Assembly: GCA_002423025.1 (NCBI GenBank)
Contig: DIUN01000012.1
Span: 15,240-28,799 of the forward strand
Direction: 5' to 3'
From: Sphingomonadales bacterium UBA6157
GTDB taxonomy: Bacteria > Pseudomonadota > Alphaproteobacteria > Sphingomonadales > Sphingomonadaceae
Length of the DNA: 13,560 nt
In this document: one piece after another, positions 7,310 to 13,560 of the stretch
Layout: each line of letters starts with the position of its first letter
How positions within the stretch are numbered: position 1 is the first letter of the stretch
Translations under genes and position numbers: made by a program
The notes under the pieces: model-generated
The model's input: the letters and a program-made list of their open reading frames with translations, nothing else
What the model was told of the DNA's origin: nothing
Database searches by the model: none

Positions 7310-7887
7310 TGGAAACCCGCCGCCGTGGCCGCCCGCCGCAATATGATCGCGACGCCGCGCTGGCGGCGCTGACCAACGCCTTCTGGGACCAGGGCCTCGC
7401 CGCCACCTCGCTTGATGCACTGGCCGCGGCCGCCGGCATGAACCGGCCGAGCCTCTACGCCGCCTTTGGCGACAAGCAGGCGATGTACCTGGATGTGCTG
7501 GAGCGCTTTGGCGAGCAGGCCTGCGCCAATGTTCGCCTCGCCATGGCGGCAGGCGATACGCCGCGAACCGCTGTCACGGCGCTGCTGCGCGGGGGCGTGA
7601 AGGCCTATCTGGCCGGGCCGAACGGGCCGCGCGGCTGCCTTGCGGTATGCACGGCCACCAGTGAAGCGGTGATGACACCGGCGGTGCGCGAGGCGTTGCA
7701 GCTGGTTCTGCGTGATCTCGATGCGGCGGTTGCCGAGCGGCTGGCGGAACTCGGCAGCCCGGAGCCGACGCTGCAGGGGCAGTTGGTGGCGGCTGTGCTG
7801 CACAGCCTGGCAGTGCGGGCGCGCGCCGGGGCGGGGGAGGCCGAGCTGCTGGCGATGGCAGATGCGGCGGCCGCGCAGCTGGCGTAG
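7309..7887 (+). CDS. TetR/AcrR family transcriptional regulator
   Basis: The product has 192 residues. The N-terminus METRRRGRPPQYDRDAALAALTNAFWDQG is typical of the family, with a helix-turn-helix at about 33-53 (TSLDALAAAAGMNRPSLYAAF) and the following FGDKQAMY. The C-terminal ligand and dimer domain includes PRGCLAVCTATSEA (107-120) with two cysteines, Cys110 and Cys114. Members of this branch often regulate an adjacent oxidoreductase or detoxification gene. The divergent GST and the inverted repeat that covers its own start point to autorepression plus control of the GST gene. There is no good Shine-Dalgarno sequence, since the operator arm occupies that position. The ligand is unknown; an electrophile sensed through cysteines is a possibility only. 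Confidence 0.9.
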   Translation: METRRRGRPPQYDRDAALAALTNAFWDQGLAATSLDALAAAAGMNRPSLYAAFGDKQAMYLDVLERFGEQACANVRLAMAAGDTPRTAVTALLRGGVKAYLAGPNGPRGCLAVCTATSEAVMTPAVREALQLVLRDLDAAVAERLAELGSPEPTLQGQLVAAVLHSLAVRARAGAGEAELLAMADAAAAQLA

Positions 7888-7904
7888 GCTGGGCTAGGCC
7901 CGGC
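7888..7904. terminator. Possible shared hairpin between convergent genes
   Basis: GCTGGGC (7888-7894) pairs with GCCCGGC (7898-7904), with one G-T wobble and a three-base loop TAG. It sits in the six-base gap between the TetR stop and the stop of the convergent methyltransferase gene, and overlaps the end of the latter. No T-run follows on either strand, so it would be an incomplete intrinsic terminator or a transcript end-protecting stem. No other terminator is visible in this junction. Confidence 0.35.
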
Positions 7905-8625
7905 AGGCCTTGACGCTGCGCGGGTCCTTGGCCGGTGCCGGCTTGAATACTGCCAGATAACCCGGCTGGATATCGGTGACGGAGACGAGCGTGAAGCCCA
8001 CGGCTTCCACCTCGCACACCAGCAGCCCTTTGGGCATGCCATGGAACTCCGCCGAGCGCTCGAGATCGACGATCGCTACCCGGCCATCGGGCTTCATGGC
8101 GCTGCGCAGCCGGTAGAGCAGCGCATAGGGCTGGGCTATCTCGTGATACATGTGGATGAGCAGCGCCACGTCCACGCCGCTGCTGGGCAGCTTGGGGTCC
8201 GATGGCGAGCCGAGCACGAAATCGACATTCTTAATGCCGGCGCGGCGCACCCTGGCGCGAAGGCCGGTCAGGTAACGCGGCACGATGTCCTGCGCGATGA
8301 CCTTGCCCGTGGGGCCGACCACCGGCGCAACACGCACGGTGTAATAGCCGGTTCCAGCGCCGATATCGGCCACGACATGCCCCGGCTTTATGCCGGTGAT
8401 GCGCATCACCTGCTTGGCCTCATTGGCGCGGTCCCGGCGCTCCTCGCTGTCCCAGGACGGGCTGACGACGGGCGCGACCTGCCGCTGTGGCAGCGGAAAG
8501 GCCAGCGCCGGCTGGGCAGCGGCAAGCAGGGCGGCAGACAGCAGGATCATGCACAAAGCCTTAGCCGCAAGCGGGCGTGCTGGCCAGCAGCGGGGCGAAA
8601 CGACGCTGCCGGGCATGAGGCTCAA
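7894..8625 (-). CDS. Class I SAM-dependent methyltransferase with signal peptide (exported)
   Basis: The product has 243 residues from TTG at 8625, which overlaps the stop of the M23 peptidase gene as TTGA; an ATG at 8616 (residue 4) is an equal alternative. The N-terminus looks like a classical signal peptide: a basic stretch to residue 22, a hydrophobic core MILLSAALLAAA (26-37), and a likely cleavage after QPALA (about residue 42). The mature part has the SAM-binding motif VVADIGAGTGYYT (84-96), an acidic residue Asp113 and a HMYHEI segment (158-163), as in the UbiE/COG4798-like family of predicted methyltransferases. The main question is how it would obtain SAM outside the cytoplasm. A start at ATG 8550 (residue 26) would still begin with the hydrophobic core. 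The substrate is unknown. Confidence 0.85.
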   Translation of the reverse strand: MSLMPGSVVSPRCWPARPLAAKALCMILLSAALLAAAQPALAFPLPQRQVAPVVSPSWDSEERRDRANEAKQVMRITGIKPGHVVADIGAGTGYYTVRVAPVVGPTGKVIAQDIVPRYLTGLRARVRRAGIKNVDFVLGSPSDPKLPSSGVDVALLIHMYHEIAQPYALLYRLRSAMKPDGRVAIVDLERSAEFHGMPKGLLVCEVEAVGFTLVSVTDIQPGYLAVFKPAPAKDPRSVKACRA

Positions 8626-10214
8626 GCCGCGCTGCGACGCCCGCGTGCCACGGCGGCCGGAGCCGCGCCGCCATCCGAAGCCAGCCCGCGCAGGCGGTTA
8701 AGCTCGGCGGCAAAGCGGTTCATGTCCGATCCGGAGAGCTTGCTGCCGCCAAGGAACTTCAGCGTCATCGGGTTTACCGGGCGACTGCGCAGCCACACCT
8801 CGTAATGCAGGTGCGGGCCGGTGGAGATGCCGGTGGAGCCGACATAGCCGATGACCTGGCCCTGGGTGACGCTTTGCCCGCGCTTCACGGCGAAGCGGGA
8901 CATGTGGGCATAGCCCGTCACCAGCTCGTTGTTGTGGCGCAGGCGGACGAAATTGCCATGCCCGCCATGGGGGGCGGCATAGTCCACCTTGCCGGAGGCG
9001 GCGGCATAGATGGGGGCGCCGTGGCGGGCGCCAAAGTCCACGCCCTGGTGCATGCGGGAATAGGAGAGCAGCGGGTGGAAGCGCATGCCGAAGCCGGAGG
9101 TGAGCCGGGCGCCATCCACCGGCGTGCGCATCAGGCCCTTGCGGGCGCTCTCGCCATTGGGCCGGAAGAACTCGCCGCCCTTGCCGAAGCGGGCCAGCTC
9201 CACCGGCTCCTTGCCGGCGCGCTCCATGGCGGCATAGAGCAGGCTGCCGTAGCGGACTTCGCCGGTTTCGGCGCGGTCCCGCTCCAGGATGATGTCGAAG
9301 CGATCACGCTTGCCGACGTTGCGCTGCATATCGAGCGCATAGCCCATGGTGCGAATGTAATCCCGCGCCAGCTCGGCCGGAACACCGGCGCTGCGCAGGC
9401 TGCGGCCAAGGTTGTTGCCGACAAGGCCGTTCACCCGCAGCGGCGTATCATCCACCGCGATCGGGATGCGGCGCAGCTTGAGGCCGCCATCGGCACGGTT
9501 GACCGCCAGCCGCAGATCGAAAGCAGCGCGGAAGCCGAGCAGTTCGAGCGGGCGTGGCACGCTCTTTGTCTCGCGGCGGCCGAGCACGATATCCAGCTCG
9601 GTGCCGGGCGCCATGGAACCCAGGTTGGCAGCCGGGCGAACCAGCGCCATCACTGCGGCGATGTCCTCGCGGCCGACGCCGGCGCGGCGCAGGGTGGCCT
9701 CGAAGCTGGCGCTGCGGCTGGTGCGCGCTGTCACTTCCAGCCGGGGGCGCTCCGGAATTTCGGCCAGCGGCACGACGCGGGCGGTGTTGGGCAGCGGCAC
9801 GCTGCCGGTGGCGCCGCCTCTGGCCAGCGGGGCGATGATGATGGGGCGAAGCGCCTCGCGCTGGGCCGGGGTGAGGCCGGGCCGGGCAATCTGCGGCAGT
9901 GGTGCGACGAGGGTGGCCAGCGCCATGGCGGCAGCGCACAGGCTGGTGCAGGCGGCCATGCCGAGCCACCAGCCACGGCTGCCGATGCGATCACCCAGAT
10001 CGATCGAAAGCTCGGTGCCAAGGCCCATGCCGGCGCGGATATCGATGTTGCGCAGCAGGGACTTCCAGCGCGGTGCGACAAGACGCCCCAAACCGCCGAT
10101 GCGGCCGGCTCCTGGAGCCATAATGCCAGCCCCGGCTGCCGCGTTGGCGGCGCCATGCGCTGGTTGCAATTGTGGTTGAAACAACGCCAGACCCCCCGGG
10201 CAGTTTCGCCTCAT
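8622..10214 (-). CDS. Membrane-anchored M23 family (LytM-type) peptidase
   Basis: The product has 530 residues from the ATG at 10214. The open frame runs on upstream to 10358, but the extra 48 residues lack features, and the N-terminus from 10214 (MRRNCPGG) fits sphingomonad relatives as I recall them. One transmembrane helix lies at about 83-104, after the conserved lead IDLGDRIGSRGW. A periplasmic linker and domain follow, then the LytM domain at about 370-485. Zinc ligands and catalytic residues are all visible: HxxxD as His389 and Asp393, His437 in GYAHMSR, and HLH at 468-470. It should therefore be an active peptidoglycan endopeptidase rather than a degenerate EnvC/NlpD-type activator. 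Its stop overlaps the start of the signal-peptide methyltransferase gene downstream. Confidence 0.9.
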   Translation of the reverse strand: MRRNCPGGLALFQPQLQPAHGAANAAAGAGIMAPGAGRIGGLGRLVAPRWKSLLRNIDIRAGMGLGTELSIDLGDRIGSRGWWLGMAACTSLCAAAMALATLVAPLPQIARPGLTPAQREALRPIIIAPLARGGATGSVPLPNTARVVPLAEIPERPRLEVTARTSRSASFEATLRRAGVGREDIAAVMALVRPAANLGSMAPGTELDIVLGRRETKSVPRPLELLGFRAAFDLRLAVNRADGGLKLRRIPIAVDDTPLRVNGLVGNNLGRSLRSAGVPAELARDYIRTMGYALDMQRNVGKRDRFDIILERDRAETGEVRYGSLLYAAMERAGKEPVELARFGKGGEFFRPNGESARKGLMRTPVDGARLTSGFGMRFHPLLSYSRMHQGVDFGARHGAPIYAAASGKVDYAAPHGGHGNFVRLRHNNELVTGYAHMSRFAVKRGQSVTQGQVIGYVGSTGISTGPHLHYEVWLRSRPVNPMTLKFLGGSKLSGSDMNRFAAELNRLRGLASDGGAAPAAVARGRRSAA

Positions 10215-10456
10215 GAAAACGCATGGAATCCTTGGGCGAATCCGGGCCGCTGTGTCAATCGCGCCACGCCCGCCGGGCAAAGTTATGCGGTGAAGCGCTG
10301 TCTTTGAACGGTCACTTGAATCGACGGCGGGGCCATGCGATTCTACAAACGCTGTCACGTTGCAAGGAACGCGATGCGCCGGTCAGGAATCCATTCCCGA
10401 GCCAAGCTTCTGCCAAAGGCGGAATTGCCATTCGGCTCGCACTTCCCCAGATTGGG
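10215..10456. promoter_or_regulatory. Divergent intergenic region between M23 peptidase and helicase genes
   Basis: These 242 bases separate the chosen starts of two divergent genes and should hold both promoters. A perfect TTGACA -35-like hexamer reads on the minus strand at 10258-10253, but the position 17 bases further on reads CCAAGG, a poor -10. On the plus strand TTGAAT (10316-10321) with GATTCT (10339-10344) at 17 bases is a weak promoter candidate. Five GANTC sites are described separately. A short palindrome GGAATCCATTCC lies at 10386-10397. I see no convincing gene, terminator or riboswitch here. Confidence 0.5.
10226..10391. other. Cluster of five GANTC (CcrM methylation) sites
   Basis: GANTC occurs at 10226-10230, 10238-10242, 10318-10322, 10339-10343 and 10387-10391. 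Reading the rest of the window by eye I found 16 more in about 13.4 kb, roughly one per 840 bases, against five in 166 bases here. CcrM of alphaproteobacteria methylates the adenine of GANTC in a cell-cycle-dependent way, and its sites in promoters can affect transcription. Whether this organism has CcrM cannot be seen from this window. Confidence 0.8.
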
Positions 10457-13102
10457 ATGGTGACAGTTCGCCGGCCCCACCCCCAGGCCTTCCCCGCTCC
10501 GCGCGGGCCCTCCGCTACCGGCCCGGTTACGGCTGTTCTCGGCCCCACCAACACCGGCAAGACGCACCTTGCGGTAGAGCGTCTGTGCGGCCACGCCAGC
10601 GGCATCATCGGCTTTCCGCTGCGGCTGCTGGCGCGCGAGGTTTATGAGCGTGTCGTGGCGCTCAAGGGCGAGAAGGCGGTGGCGCTGATCACCGGCGAGG
10701 AGAAGATCGTACCGCCCGAGGCGCGCTACTTCCTCTGCACCGTCGAATCGATGCCGGTGGACAAGGATGTGGCCTTCGTCGCCATCGATGAAGGCCAGGT
10801 CGCGGCGGACCCTGAGCGTGGGCATGTCTTTACCGATCGGCTGCTGCATGCGCGCGGCTATGCCGAGACGATGATTCTCGGCTCGGAGACCATCCGGCCG
10901 CTGATCCGAAAGCTGATCCCCGAAGCCGAGATCGTGACGCGGCCGCGCTTCTCGACGCTGAGCTATGCCGGCGCCAAGAAGCTCTCGCGCCTGCCGCGCC
11001 GCTCGGCCATCGTAGCTTTCACGGCCGCCGAGGTTTATGCGCTGGCCGAGATGCTGCGCCGGCAAAAGGGCGGTTCGGCGGTGGTCATGGGCAGCCTCTC
11101 GCCGCGCACCCGCAACGCCCAGGTGGCGATGTACCAGTCCGGTGAAGTCGATTATCTGGTGGCGACCGATGCCATCGGCATGGGGCTGAACATGGATATT
11201 GCCCATGTCGCCTTCGCCAGCCTCGGCAAGTTCGATGGCCGGCGGCACCGCCGGCTGATGCTCTCCGAGATGGCGCAGATTGCCGGCCGCGCCGGGCGCT
11301 ACCAGAAGGACGGCACCTTCGGCACTGTGCAGCTTGGCACGACCGCGGCCGCCGCCTTCACCCCCGAGGAGATCGAGGGGCTGGAGGAGCATCGCTTCGA
11401 GCCGTTGAGCCAACTGGTTTGGCGCAATGCCGAGCTGGATTTCGGCACGCTGCCGCGCCTCATCGCCTCGCTGGACGAGCGGCCGCCGCGCGCCGAACTG
11501 CTGCGCGGCGATGATGCCATCGACATGGCGGTGCTCAAGCGGCTGGCCGGCGAGCCCTGGGTGATGGAGCGCACAGGCGGGCCGCGCGGTGTTTCGCGGC
11601 TGTGGTCGGCCTGTGGCCTGCCGGATTATCGCAAGACCGGCGAGGAGCAGCATGCGCGGCTGGTGAGCCGGGTGTTCCGCCATCTCTCGGAGGGCGATGG
11701 CCGGCTGCCCGAAGCCTGGATTGCCGCCGAGCTGGCGCATCTCGACCGCGTTACCGGCGATGTCGAGACGATTGCGGACCGGATCGCCGGGGCCCGGACC
11801 TGGACCTATGTGGCCAACCGGCCGGACTGGCTCGCCGACGGCCGGCACTGGGCGGCGCGCACCCGCGAGGTTGAGGACCGGCTTTCCGATGCACTGCACA
11901 TTGCGCTGACCCAGCGCTTCGTGGACCGGCGGACGGCGGTGCTGCTGAAGGACCTGAAGGCCCGGGGCGGCGAGCAGCGTGTCGAGATCGACCCCGATGG
12001 CTCGGTCGCTGTGGAGGGTGAAGTCATCGGTCGGCTCGATGGCTTCCGCTTCTCGGCAGACCCGCTGGCCCGGGCCGGGGAGCAGCGGCTGCTGCTGGCG
12101 GCGGCAGAGCGTTATCTCGTCAAGGAAATGGCGCGGCGGGCGGCTAGTCTGGCAGCGGACGCGGATTCGGCGTTCGGGCTGGATTTTGCCGGCAAGATGC
12201 CGCCGCGGCTGCTGTGGAACGGCGCGCGGGTGGCGACGCTGCGGCGCGGCCGGGACGCGATGAGCCCGCGGATCGTGCTCGACCGGGCGCTGGCCAGCCT
12301 GGCGCCCGATGATCGGCGGCGCATCGAGGAGCGGCTGGAGCGCTGGTTCGGGGTGGCGCTGGAGCGCGAGCTTGGCCCGCTGGTGCGGCTGGCGGCGCTG
12401 CGGGAGAGCGTCTCCCCGGTGGCGCGCGGGCTGATCGTGCGGCTGGTGGAAACGCTGGGCACGCTCAAGCGCGGCGATGCGGAAGACCAGGTCGAGGCGC
12501 TGGGCCGGGCGGACCGGCAGGCGCTTGGCGGTGCCGGGGTTCGGCTGGGGGTGATGCACATCTTCATGGGCCAGTTGCTGCGGCCCGAGCCGACACGCTG
12601 GCGGCTGGCGCTTTGGGCGGTGTGGGCCGATGTCGCGGCGCTGCCGCCGCTGCCCCAGCCCGGCCGGGTGAGCCTGGCGGTAGAGGAGGGGCATCCGCCG
12701 GGATTCCTGGAGGCCGCCGGCTTCTGGCCGATCGGCAGCGAGGCGGTGCGGGTGGACATGGTCGACAGGCTGGCGCGCGCCATTCATGGCCGCCGCGAGG
12801 GCCGGGCGCCGTTCATTCCCGATCCGAACTGGGCGGCCTCCGCCGGGCTGAGCCGCGATGGGCTGGCACGGCTGATGCGGGCGCTGGGCTACCGGCTGCA
12901 GCTGGTGGACGGGGCCGCGCATTTTGCGTGGCGCGGGCGGCGCCGGGCCGCTGGCACCCAGCTGGCGGGCAATGTTTCCAAACCAAGCGATGGAGCGGGC
13001 GAGGCCAGGCGGCCCTCCCCATCGCCCTTCAGCATCCTGGCCGAGGTGAGCTTCGGCGAGAGCGGCATGGCGCCGCTCTCAAGGCAGCGCAACCGCAACT
13101 GA
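10457..13102 (+). CDS. SUV3-like superfamily 2 helicase
   Basis: The product has 881 residues from ATG 10457. The open frame extends back to 10223, but family members begin only a short way before the Walker A motif, so the downstream start is preferred; there is no clear Shine-Dalgarno sequence. Visible helicase motifs are GPTNTGKTH (motif I, 29-37), DEGQ (motif II, 111-114), the ATDAIGMGLN segment (236-245) and QIAGRAGRYQ (motif VI, 274-283). This set is like mitochondrial SUV3, an RNA helicase of the degradosome. Motif II has Gly where SUV3-like proteins usually have Ala or Ile. After about residue 300 a long Arg/Leu/Ala-rich region of some 570 residues has no motif I can name. The last part (about 840-880) is low in conservation signals. 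RNA unwinding is inferred from family; the substrate is unknown. Confidence 0.9.
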   Translation: MVTVRRPHPQAFPAPRGPSATGPVTAVLGPTNTGKTHLAVERLCGHASGIIGFPLRLLAREVYERVVALKGEKAVALITGEEKIVPPEARYFLCTVESMPVDKDVAFVAIDEGQVAADPERGHVFTDRLLHARGYAETMILGSETIRPLIRKLIPEAEIVTRPRFSTLSYAGAKKLSRLPRRSAIVAFTAAEVYALAEMLRRQKGGSAVVMGSLSPRTRNAQVAMYQSGEVDYLVATDAIGMGLNMDIAHVAFASLGKFDGRRHRRLMLSEMAQIAGRAGRYQKDGTFGTVQLGTTAAAAFTPEEIEGLEEHRFEPLSQLVWRNAELDFGTLPRLIASLDERPPRAELLRGDDAIDMAVLKRLAGEPWVMERTGGPRGVSRLWSACGLPDYRKTGEEQHARLVSRVFRHLSEGDGRLPEAWIAAELAHLDRVTGDVETIADRIAGARTWTYVANRPDWLADGRHWAARTREVEDRLSDALHIALTQRFVDRRTAVLLKDLKARGGEQRVEIDPDGSVAVEGEVIGRLDGFRFSADPLARAGEQRLLLAAAERYLVKEMARRAASLAADADSAFGLDFAGKMPPRLLWNGARVATLRRGRDAMSPRIVLDRALASLAPDDRRRIEERLERWFGVALERELGPLVRLAALRESVSPVARGLIVRLVETLGTLKRGDAEDQVEALGRADRQALGGAGVRLGVMHIFMGQLLRPEPTRWRLALWAVWADVAALPPLPQPGRVSLAVEEGHPPGFLEAAGFWPIGSEAVRVDMVDRLARAIHGRREGRAPFIPDPNWAASAGLSRDGLARLMRALGYRLQLVDGAAHFAWRGRRRAAGTQLAGNVSKPSDGAGEARRPSPSPFSILAEVSFGESGMAPLSRQRNRN

Positions 13103-13103
13103 A

Positions 13104-13119
13104 AGGCAGGCGGCATTTG
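13104..13119 (+). promoter_or_regulatory. Shine-Dalgarno sequence deciding the TTG start of the S4 gene
   Basis: AAGGCAGG at 13103-13110 lies six bases before TTG 13117-13119. No ATG or GTG in that frame occurs between the helicase stop and the conserved S4 motif, so this ribosome binding site supports the TTG start. Confidence 0.6.
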
Positions 13120-13470
13120 GTCTACGGCGCAGCGCTCCGGCTCGATAAATGGCTGTGGTTTGCACGGCTCTCGAAATCACGGGGGGCAGCACAGGCGCTG
13201 TGCGAAAGCCGAAGGTTGCGGATCGATGGCCGGGTCGTGGAGCGCGCCTCGGCGCTGGTGCGGGCGGGGGCCGTGCTGAGCTTTCCCCATGATGACGAAA
13301 TCGTGGTGGTGCGGGTTGAGGGCCTTGCCGAGCGGCGCGGACCCTATGAGGAGGCCCGGCATCTCTACACGGACCTGACGGCGGCTCCCCTCGATGCAGC
13401 CGCGGCTTTTGCGCCGGCAAGCAATGCTGTTCAACACCGGGCATTGACGGCGGCATCGGCCTCGTTCTAG
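13117..13470 (+). CDS. S4 domain RNA-binding protein, Hsp15 (HslR)-like
   Basis: The product has 117 residues from TTG 13117, supported by a Shine-Dalgarno-like AAGGCAGG. The S4 fold is at about 8-67: LRLDKWLWFARLSKSR is the family's opening helix, and RLRIDGRVVERASALVRAG is the RNA-binding loop and strand. The ending ERRGPYEEARHLY (72-84) is also usual for Hsp15-like proteins. Hsp15 binds stalled 50S subunits carrying peptidyl-tRNA and helps recycle them; whether this shorter relative does so is inferred. The C-terminal 30 residues are Ala-rich and probably disordered. It begins 14 bases after the helicase stop, so the two are likely co-transcribed, which suggests a shared role in RNA handling. 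Confidence 0.9.
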   Translation: MVYGAALRLDKWLWFARLSKSRGAAQALCESRRLRIDGRVVERASALVRAGAVLSFPHDDEIVVVRVEGLAERRGPYEEARHLYTDLTAAPLDAAAAFAPASNAVQHRALTAASASF

Positions 13471-13480
13471 CACGCAAGGG

Positions 13481-13515
13481 TTGAACATCGCGGCCGCACC
13501 TGGCCGATAGGGGAG
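13481..13515 (+). promoter_or_regulatory. Possible fdxA promoter and strong Shine-Dalgarno sequence
   Basis: TTGAAC (13481-13486) with CGATAG (13505-13510) at a spacing of 18 could be a weak promoter in the 50-base gap. It would leave a very short leader. AGGGGAG (13509-13515), five bases before the ATG, is the strongest ribosome binding site in the window. The ribosome site is convincing; the promoter is a guess. Confidence 0.4.
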
Positions 13516-13520
13516 AGAAG

Positions 13521-13560
13521 ATGGCGTACGTCGTCACCGAAGCCTGCATCAAGTGCAAGT
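13521..13560 (+). CDS. fdxA: Ferredoxin, seven-iron FdxA type, N-terminal fragment
   Basis: Only the first 13 codons are inside the window: MAYVVTEACIKCK, cut by the right edge. This N-terminus, with Cys9 and Cys12 opening a C-x2-C cluster motif, matches the small 3Fe-4S/4Fe-4S ferredoxin FdxA, which is about 110 residues long and carries electrons in the cytoplasm. A strong Shine-Dalgarno sequence precedes the ATG. In sphingomonads, as I recall, helicase, S4 protein and FdxA are followed by a CarD-type regulator, so that gene may lie next. The identity is good for so few residues but rests on the N-terminus alone. Confidence 0.8.
   Translation, partial: MAYVVTEACIKCK

Noticed and set aside
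9991..10224. Minus-strand 77-codon frame starting at ATG 10224 after AAGGA
   Set aside because: It is out of frame with and overlaps the M23 N-terminus, has no domain, and the AAGGA is only four bases from its ATG. The M23 frame has the conserved IDLGDRIGSRGW segment and membrane helix.
8805..10307. Open frame of 500 codons on the plus strand opposite the M23 peptidase
   Set aside because: The product is a Gly/Ala/His/Gln-rich string without a fold signature, opposite a gene with an intact LytM active site.
10215..10358. N-terminal extension of the M23 peptidase frame to 10358
   Set aside because: The 48 extra residues show no targeting or conserved feature and would run deep into the divergent promoter region. 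The ATG at 10214 gives a family-like N-terminus.
10223..10456. N-terminal extension of the helicase frame to 10223
   Set aside because: Related helicases have only a short lead before the Walker A motif, and the 78 extra codons cover the GANTC-rich intergenic region with no family-like sequence.
10355..12922. Open frame of 855 codons on the minus strand opposite the helicase
   Set aside because: Same antisense artefact: Arg/Pro/His/Gln-rich, no motif, and fully covered by a helicase with clear motifs.
1..13560. Search for CRISPR arrays, tRNA or rRNA genes, insertion sequences, toxin-antitoxin pairs or defence genes
   Set aside because: No spaced repeats, cloverleaf, rRNA blocks, transposase motifs or terminal inverted repeats were seen. 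Nearly all sequence is used by recognisable core genes, and no segment stands out in base composition.

Overview
The window looks like ordinary core chromosome from a GC-rich alphaproteobacterium, most likely of the order Sphingomonadales. This rests on gene order (cytochrome c oxidase assembly genes running into thrC and an M16 peptidase; then helicase, S4 protein and ferredoxin), on high GC content, on ATGA/TTGA start-stop overlaps, and on remembered protein families. No database search was possible. I see no transposase, integrase, phage gene, CRISPR array, tRNA or rRNA.

Region 1 (1-6602, plus strand) is one compact run of nine genes with overlaps or gaps of at most 12 bases. It holds the end of ctaB (heme O synthase), a small one-helix CoxF-like protein, ctaG/cox11 (copper delivery to CuB), ctaE (oxidase subunit III), a zinc-ribbon DUF983 membrane protein, a SURF1 family protein, thrC (threonine synthase), an M16 zinc peptidase and an RlmI-like SAM methyltransferase. 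The first six build the aa3-type terminal oxidase. The last three have no obvious link to it and probably only share its transcript.

Region 2 (6606-7887) is a divergent pair: a beta-class-like glutathione S-transferase on the minus strand and a TetR family regulator on the plus strand. The 82-base gap between them carries a striking inverted repeat, the best operator candidate in the window.

Region 3 (7894-10214, minus strand) is a two-gene unit: a membrane-anchored M23 (LytM-type) peptidase, then a class I SAM methyltransferase that carries a signal peptide. Their stop and start codons overlap as TTGA.

Region 4 (10215-10456) is a divergent intergenic stretch with five GANTC sites, the CcrM methylation motif of alphaproteobacteria, within 166 bases. 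Only 16 such sites were found by eye in the rest of the window.

Region 5 (10457-13560, plus strand) has a SUV3-like helicase, an Hsp15-like S4 RNA-binding protein starting at TTG, and the first codons of a seven-iron type ferredoxin (fdxA).

Nothing here is clearly a new defence or mobile system. The points most worth a second look are the GST/TetR operator, the GANTC cluster, and the apparently exported SAM methyltransferase coupled to a cell wall peptidase.
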